In this document: piece after piece, positions 1-9,100 of the stretch
How the letters are laid out: every line of letters starts with the position of its first letter
How positions within the stretch are numbered: position 1 is the first letter of the stretch
DNA from: Syngnathus acus
Lineage: Eukaryota > Chordata > Actinopteri > Syngnathiformes > Syngnathidae
Assembly: GCF_901709675.1 (NCBI RefSeq)
Contig: NC_051101.1
Location: 11,676,501-11,740,500, forward strand
Length of the DNA stretch: 64,000 nucleotides
Direction: 5' to 3'
The notes under the pieces: generated by a model
Database searches by the model: none
What the model was told of the DNA's origin: nothing
Seen by the model: only the letters and a program-made list of their open reading frames with translations
Made by a program: the position numbers and the translations under genes

Positions 1-184
1 TAAATTGGGTTGGAATGCTGGGACAATAGCGAGGGCCTGAAAACAAACTCAAGGAAGGACAATGTGTGCTCGCTACTTGTTTCCCTGAGATTATTTACCC
101 TCATTTTAATCCTCCCATTTAATTACAGTCACGTCTTGAGATCCTTTTACCACCATTGTCTAGTACAGAAATTAAATAACTCAC

Positions 185-3100
185 CTGTTCAACATTTTTG
201 GGTTCAGCTTTCTGGCTGGATGAGGACATTTTCTTGAATGGAGACGAGATCTTCCAACCGTTGGTGTGAATCTGGAAAAGAAGAAGTCGAGTGGCGAGGT
301 TTACATGGGCTGTGAGGGGACAATTGAGCTGGCAAGAATCATCACGTGGCCTACCTTGTTTTTGGACGCCATCTGCTCCCTTAGTGTCTTCAGGCAGTAA
401 CGCACCTGTGTGAAATGCAAACACATCGTGTGAAACCTTCTGTCTGTTTGTTTTGCTGTGTAAACAAAGGCAGCCTGACATGACATTCAAAATAGGAAAC
501 AGAATTGGCAACAGGCGTGTGACTGAAAGAATGTTGAAGATTGATGAGGAGAGATTGCTCAGCGTGAAGGAGACTGACCTCTTGGATCTGTGAAACTTCA
601 TCTGACAACATCTTCAGACTCTGATTCTGTTTATGATTCTCTTCTCTGCGAGCCTCGAGATACACCTACAAGAAATGCAACTCAGGTCATCACGAGGTAT
701 TATCTCTGCTAACGCAAGAAGTTTCATTTTCCACCATGTTGCTTGGAGACTGTTCAGGCATGTTGACCCATTAGTCTTAATTGGATGATTGGTTTTCAAG
801 GGTCAAGTACTTCGACCTGAACGCAGCACCTTAGACCGCTCGGCCATCTTGACACATAAACTTAGACTTTAGTTACTAAATTCACCGGGTGTGTGATTCT
901 CAACGATCACAAACTGAGTTCTCCAGGTAAAAAGATTCTGTCAGATGTGGGATTGTAACCCACGCCTCCAGCGGAGACTGCGACCTGATCGCAGCGCCTT
1001 AGACCGCTTGGCCATCCTGTCACATAAAATTCATCTTTAGTTACTAAATTCATTGGGTGTGTGATGCTCAACGATCACATACTGAGGATTCTCATTGGTT
1101 CTTCAGATAAAAAGATTCTGTCAGAAGTGGGATTTGAACCCACGCCTCCAGGGGAGACTGCGACCTAAACGCAGCGCCTTAGACCACTCGGCCATCCTGA
1201 CACACAATAAGTGTCTTTAGTTACTAAATTCATTGAGTGTGATTCTCAATGATCTGAATTCTCATTGATTCTTCAGTAAAAGGAGTTTGTCAGAAGTGGG
1301 ATTCGAACCCACGCCTCCAGGGGAGACTGCGACCTGAACGCAGCGCCTTAGACCGCTCGGCCATCCTGACACAGAAGATGCATCCTCCATTATTACATTC
1401 ATCGGGTGTGTGATTCTCAACGATCAGGCTTCTCATTGATTCAGTTCACTTAAGCTGGAATGCACATCACTAGTACAAAACAGTGCAGACAGCAGCAGAT
1501 CGCCAGGTCGAAATAGCCGACTGGTTAGTGACATGGACTCTTGCTCGGTAGCATCTGGTTCGATCCCAGGTGTGAGCATGTACTTATGCTTTTAGAATTG
1601 GAACCTTGATTTCTATGCGTACGCAAATGCAAGTATTTATGTGTAAATAAATAAGGTGGCAGCGCCCCCAAGTAGGCGGAGCAAACTTACTTGGTAACTT
1701 GGAAAACATATTGGAATGTGGCCCCTCGAGGACTGGAGGTCCACACCCCTGGTTGAAGTTTAAAGTGCCACACCCGCCCTCACCCCCACTTTCTGATTGG
1801 CTCTATGATCTGTGACGTCACTTGGACACTCCATTAGGTACACCGCCATTTTCAAGTGTACCTAATAACAGGCCAGTTCATAAGGAAAAAATCATGGCCA
1901 AAGCTTAATCTTGGAAAACATGTTGGAATGCGGCCCCAAGGACTAGAGCTTGACACCTGTGACCTTTGACCATGATATTTCCCTAATAAAGTGGCTTGTT
2001 GTTAGATACACTTGAAAATGGCGGTGTACCTAATGGAGTGTCCGTGTGATTCCCTCGTTAAGTGCACCTGCGTGAAAAGTTTTAGCTCCTGCGGAACGTG
2101 AAAGGGGCTAAAACTTTTCACGCAGGTGCGTTTAACGAGGGTAACTTGGGAAAACATGTTGGAACGCGGCCCCGAGGACTAGGGCTTGACACCTGTGACC
2201 TTTGACCATGATATTTCCCTAATAAAGTGGCCTGTTATTAGGGACACTTAAAAATGGCGGTGTACCTAATGGAGTGTCCGTGTGATTCCCTCGTTAAGTG
2301 CACCTGCGTGAAAAGTTTTAGCTCCTGAGGAACGTGAAAGGGGCTAAAACTTTTCACGCAGGTGCGTTTAACGAGGGTAACTTGGGAAAACATGTTGGAA
2401 CGCGGCCCCGAGGACTAGGGCTTGACACCTGTGACCTTTGACCATGATATTTCCCTAATAAAGTGGCCTGTTATTAGGGACACTTAAAAATGGCGGTGTA
2501 CCTAATGGAGTGTCCGTGTGATTCCCTCGTTAAGTGCACCTGCGTGAAAAGTTTTAGCTCCTGCGGAACGTGAAAGGGGCTAAATCTTTTCACGCAGGTG
2601 CGCTTAACGAGGGTAACTTGGAAAACATATTGGAACGCGGCCCCGAGGACTAGAGCTTGACACCTGTGACCTTTGCCCATGATATTTCCCTAATAAAGTG
2701 GCCTGTTATTAGGTACACTTGAAAATGGCGGTGTACCTAATGTAGTGTCCGTGTGATTCCCTCGTTAAGTGCACCTGCGTGAAAAGTTTTAGCTCATTTC
2801 ACGTTCTGCAGGAGCTAAAACTTTTCACGCAGGTGCGCTTAATGAGGGTCACTTGGAAAACATATTGGAACGCGGCCCCTCGAGGACTGGAGGTCGACAC
2901 CCCTGGTTTAAGTGAAAAGTGCCACACCTAACCTCACCCCCACTTTCTGATTGGCTGGTTGATTTGTGACATCGCTTGGACACTCCATTAGGTACACCAC
3001 CATTTTTAGGTGTACCTAATAACAGGCCAGTTTATTAGGGAAATATCATGGCCAAAGCTTAACTGAAAGTGAAACGTGCCACTCTAGTTACTGAATTCAT

Positions 3101-6100
3101 CGGGTGTGTGATTATCAGCGAGCACGGGATTCTCATTGATTCTTCAGTAAAAGAACTTTGTCAGAAGTGGGATTTGAACCCACGCCTCCAGTGGAGACTG
3201 CAACCTGAACGCAGCGCCTTAGACCGCTCGGCCATCCTGACACATAAGATTTGACTTTAGTTACTACATTCATCAGGTGTGTGATTCTCAACGATCAAAC
3301 TAAGGATCCTCATTGATTCTTCAGTAAAAGATCATTGTCAGAAGTGGGATTTGAACCCACGCCTCCAGGGGAGACTGCGACCTTAACGCAGCGCCTTAGA
3401 CCGCTCGGCCATCCTGACACATAAGATTTGACTTTAGTTACTTACTACATTCATCATATGTGTGATTCTCAACGTTCAAACTGAGGATTCTCATTGATTC
3501 TTCAGTAAAAGAACATTGTCAGAAGTGGGATTCGAACCCACGCCTCCAGGGGAGACTGCGACCTTAACGCAGCGCCTTAGACCGCTCGGCCATCCTGACA
3601 CATGAGCAGGTACTCTAGTTACTGAATTCATCGGGTGTGTGATTATCAGCGATCACAGGATTCTCATTGATTCTTCAGTAAAAGAACCTTGTCAGAAGTG
3701 GGATTTGAACCCACGCCTCCAGGGGAGACTGCGACCTGAACGCAGCGCCTTAGACCGCTCGGCCATCCTGACACATGAGCAGGTACTCTAGTTACTGAAT
3801 TCATCGGGTGTGTGATTATAAGCGATCACAGGATTCTCATTGATTCTTCAGTAAAAGAACCTTGTCAGAAGTGGGATTTGAACCCACGCCTCCAGGGGAG
3901 ACTGCGACCTGAACGCAGCGCCTTAGACCGCTCGGCCATCCTGACACATGAGCAGGTACTCTAGTTACTGAATTCATCGGGTGTGTGATTATCAGCGATC
4001 ACAGGATTCTCATTGATTCTTCAGTAAAAGAACCTTGTCAGAAGTGGGATTTGAACCCACGCCTCCAGGGGAGACTGCGACCTGAACGCAGCGCCTTAGA
4101 CCGCTCGGCCATCCTGACACATGAGTTAAATCTTTAGTTACCACATTCATCAGGTGTGTGATTCTCAACGATCAAACTGAGGATTCTCATTGATTCTTCA
4201 ATAAAAGTACATTGTCAGAAGTGGGATTTGAACCCACGCCTCCAGGGGAGACTGCGACCTTAACGCAGCGCCTTAGACCGCTCGGCCATCCTGACACATA
4301 AGATTTGACTTTAGTTACTTACTACATTCATCATGTGTGTGATTCTCAACGTTCAAACTGAGGATTCTCATTGATTCTTCAGTAAAAGAACATTGTCAGA
4401 AGTGGGATTCGAACCCACGCCTCCAGGGGAGACTGCGACCTTAACGCAGCGCCTTAGACCGCTCGGCCATCCTGACACATGAGCAGGTACTCTAGTTACT
4501 GAATTCATCGGGTGTGTGATTATCAGCGATCACAGGATTCTCATTGATTCTTCAGTAAAAGAACCTTGTCAGAAGTGGGATTTGAACCCACGCCTCCAGG
4601 GGAGACTGCGACCTGAACGCAGCGCCTTAGACCGCTCGGCCATCCTGACACATGAGCAGGTACTCTAGTTACTGAATTCATCGGGTGTGTGATTATAAGC
4701 GATCACAGGATTCTCATTGATTCTTCAGTAAAAGAACCTTGTCAGAAGTGGGATTTGAACCCACGCCTCCAGGGGAGACTGCGACCTGAACGCAGCGCCT
4801 TAGACCGCTCGGCCATCCTGACACATGAGCAGGTACTCTAGTTACTGAATTCATCGGGTGTGTGATTATCAGCGATCACAGGATTCTCATTGATTCTTCA
4901 GTAAAAGAACCTTGTCAGAAGTGGGATTTGAACCCACGCCTCCAGGGGAGACTGCGACCTGAACGCAGCGCCTTAGACCGCTCGGCCATCCTGACACATG
5001 AGTTAAATCTTTAGTTACCACATTCATCAGGTGTGTGATTCTCAACGATCAAACTGAGGATTCTCATTGATTCTTCAATAAAAGTACATTGTCAGAAGTG
5101 GGATTTGAACCCACGCCTCCAGGGGAGACTGCGACCTTAACGCAGCGCCTTAGACCGCTCGGCCATCCTGACACATGAGCAGGTACGCTAGTTACTGAAT
5201 TCATCGGGTGTGTGATTATCAGCGCTCACAAACTCAGGATTCTCATTGACTCTTCAGTAAAAGATCATTGTCAGAAGTGGGATTCGAACCCACGCCTCCA
5301 GTGGAGACTGCGACCTAAACGCAGCGCCTTAGACCGCTCGGCCATCCTGACACATGCATTTCAACTTTAGTTACCACATTCATCAGGTGTGTGATTCTCA
5401 ACGATCAAACTGAGGATTCTCATTGATTCTTCAATAAAAGTACATTGTCAGAAGTGGGATTTGAACCCACGCCTCCAGGGGAGACTGCGACCTAAACACA
5501 GCGCCTTAGACCGCTCGGCCATCCTGACACATAAGATTTGACTTTAGTTACTACATTCATCAGGTGCGTGATTCTCAACGATCAAACTAAGGATCCTCAT
5601 TGATTCTTCAGTAAAAGATCATTGTCAGAAGTGGGATTTGAACCCACGCCTCCAGGGGAGACTGCGACCTTAACGCAGCGCCTTAGACCGCTCGGCCATC
5701 CTGACACATGAGCAGGTACTCTAGTTACTGAATTCATCGGGTGTGTGATTATCAGCAAGCACGGGATTCTCATTGATTCTTCAGTAAAAGATCATTGTCA
5801 GAAGTGGGATTTGAACCCACGCCTCCAGTGGAGACTGCGACCTGAACGCAGCGCCTTAGACCGCTCGGCCATCCTGACACATAAGATTTGGCTTTAGTTA
5901 CTACATTCATCATGTGTGTGATTCTCAACGTTCAAACTGAGGATTCTCATTGATTCTTCAGTAAAAGATCATTGTCAGAAGTGGGACTTGAACCCACGCC
6001 TCCAGGGGAGACTGCGACCTAAACACAGCGCCTTAGACCGCTCGGCCATCCTGACACATAAGATTTAACTTTAGTTACTACATTCATCAGGTGTGTGATT

Positions 6101-9100
6101 CTCAACGATCACAGGATTCTCATTGATTCTTCAGTAAAAGACCATTGTCAGAAGCGGGATTCGAACCCACGCCTCCAGGGGAGACTGCGACCTTAACGCA
6201 GCGCCTTAGACCGCTCGGCCATCCTGACACATTAGCAGCTGTTCTAGGTACCACATTCATCAGGTGTGTGATTATCAGCGATCACAAACTGAGGATTCTC
6301 ATTGATTCTTCAGTAAAAGAACTTTGTCAGAAGTGGGATTCGAACCCACACCTCCAGGGGAAACTGCGACCTCGGCCATCCTGACAGTGGGAAACTGTCT
6401 CATTTATTGCCTGTGTTGTTTTAAAAGATCAAGTGGGATGTGCTAAGCAACGTTAAGATTTGTTGGCTTTCATCTCACACTCACCTTGATGACTTCCACT
6501 TGCTCCTCGGAGGATTTCACAGGTTGGGGTGGCAGAAACGCCCTCTCGTTGGGGGGCTGCACCAGCGCAAATGCACGTCCAACAGGCTGGAAAGATTAAA
6601 AAAAAAAGCACAGAGCGTTTAGCACATTCCATGAACACGAAGGGTGTGATTCCAAATCTTCACAGATGTGGATGAATGAATTCCGGATGAGATCAACCGG
6701 GAGGAGCTGCAACTTGTTTTGGGATCGATATTGCAAAACAACACTTGGAGCAAAAGTCACTAAATTATGAAATTGGATAAAGAGTTGAGTCATGGGCAAG
6801 GCAAATTTTTTCATGTTCCCAATGGGAACATTACGAGGTAGGGAGGGACGGACGGAAGAGGCGGGAAAAGGTTATGCAACAATCTGGCGCAACTTTACCA
6901 CTTGCCTTGGTTAAACGGCATCTTTCTCAACAAGTCCTGAGAGCTCAACGGATTGAGAACCTCCCTTGATGGGAAGCAGATGTGTCCATTCACACGCATA
7001 CAAACACTTGATCGTCATGGAAACAGGTTTCTCCATTTGTAACACATTAGAGGAACCATATATTTGTCATCTGTGTAACTAAACTACAGTATTAAATTGA
7101 TCCATGCTCTTGTAGGATATCTCAAATATCTTGACATGTCAAATGGGATTTTTCATGTCACATTTAAACTGCTTCCAAATGTGCATCATGACTTTTAACT
7201 AAGAGAATGTGGACTGTACATACCACATGGAATTCAAATAGAAAAACATTTGACCCTAATATTTTATTTTAGAGCACAGTATGTTCAGATAATTATAGAA
7301 ATGAAATAGTAAAGGAGCATAAAAATAAAAAAAAAATTAAAAATAAAATAAAGGAAAAAGATCAATAAAATATGTAAACAATACAAAACATAAAAATATA
7401 ATAATATTAATTGAAATGAATAAATAGATTCTAAATAGAGTCATTAAAAATAAATAGTTCCAATCATTAAGGAAATGAAAAAATACAAATACATTTAGAA
7501 AAATTAAATCATAGAATATGACCAAAATCTAAAGAGATACTGACTCATTTTAGAGAAATTAGGCTAATATTCAGTGGCGTGAGACGACATCCCAAACAAA
7601 GTCTTACCTTATCTCTGTGCTGCTGGCCTGAGCTGCGAGCCGCTTGGTTGTCCTCATGCAGAGTGAGCCGCAGTCTCCTGCACCCCTGGAAAATAGCAAC
7701 AGGAGAACCCACAAAGAGACCGTTATGTGATGGGGAGTCCACTATTTCAAAAAAAGCAGAGGAGAAACTGAGTCACTAAATGTACAAGGCAAGGAGGGAC
7801 AGAGGGAGGGAACGAGCGAGAAAGAGGCGGGCGCGCGGTGGGGGGACGCAAATGTCAGAAGTGGAAGTAAAAGTATCGAAGGCTCCACAGAGAATCACTG
7901 TTTCCTTTAAACTGAGCGCGATGGAGGCGGATTTCTGGGAATGTGGACAGACAAATTCCATCTCGGGCATGGTAGATGGTTTCCGTGGCAACCGAGGCAT
8001 AATGTGGCTTTATTGCATAATGCACACACATGCGACAATGTTTCTTACTGGAGGGAAGTCAGCAGGAAAAGCATCTGCCAGGAAGTGAAAGGGCGTGTGT
8101 GTTTGTTGCAGTGTAGGGAACCCCCCTAATTGATGCCCCTTGTGTATACGTGTGTTGCGTGCTGCGGATGCGAGGGAGGAGGTCAGCGACATCACATAAC
8201 ACATTCCAAACAAGTCTTGTGGTGCTTTGACTCCAAGCCAAATAGGAGACAGGCAAAGATCAAAAATGCCTGCAATGTTATTATTGTAAACACGCAAATA
8301 TCAGTTACGTAAGTGTCTTGATATCAAATCAATAAGTGATGTATTAAATCGAAAATGAATAGTGTGTGTGTAATGGTTAACAGGTATGGTATTTGATGTG
8401 TGTTATGGGTGATGATTTCCGTGAATGTGGGTGTGTGTGACTTGATCTGGCGGTTCCCATCGTTTGTCTGCATTTGTACGTTTGCGTCAACCTCATTGTT
8501 TGGCCAGCTGACGGAACAAAACTAGTTGCGGGTTTTTAAATTTCCACCTTAAAGGAGTCATGTCAATTTGAGTCAAGTTATTGACTTAAAAGCAATATTA
8601 AAACTCCAAACTTGTGTTGCTATCACCATGGTAACCTCAGCTCATCTGCTTTTGTGGTTTGTATTCCTCAAATGTTTACAGACAAAGGACAAAAAAAAAT
8701 TCCCCAAAACAAAAGAGCGACTTCTCTTTCAGCACACTGACTTCCTCCCGCATTCCAAAAGCTGAAGCTTGTCGCTATTTGTGTACTTAAGTAAATTTTA
8801 AGTCACAATTTTAGGAAATGGTGCGTGTAATGCTTCTGACTTTGGGGGGGTCGGGGTGCAAATTCCAGTTGGGGCAAACAGGAACAGGATCCAGTTGCAG
8901 GATAAAATGTTGAACACTTATACCTACTATGCTACTGTAATTTATTGTGGTATTTTCAATTAGGAATAAATATATATAAATACCATTTATATTCAGAGGC
9001 AAGAAGGACTGTACCATTATGACCCAAACAACAAAAAGAGAAACTAAAATCCTCATTTTTTTATCCAGAGAGGCTGCAAAAACAAATGAGCTCTCCATCA

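Noticed and set aside
3069-6384. Short ORFs across the tRNA array
   Set aside because: They are translations of tRNA genes and spacers; the cloverleaf reading explains the sequence.
939-6385. CRISPR-like regular repeat spacing
   Set aside because: The repeats are 83-nt tRNA genes with conserved spacers in a vertebrate genome, not short repeats with unique spacers.
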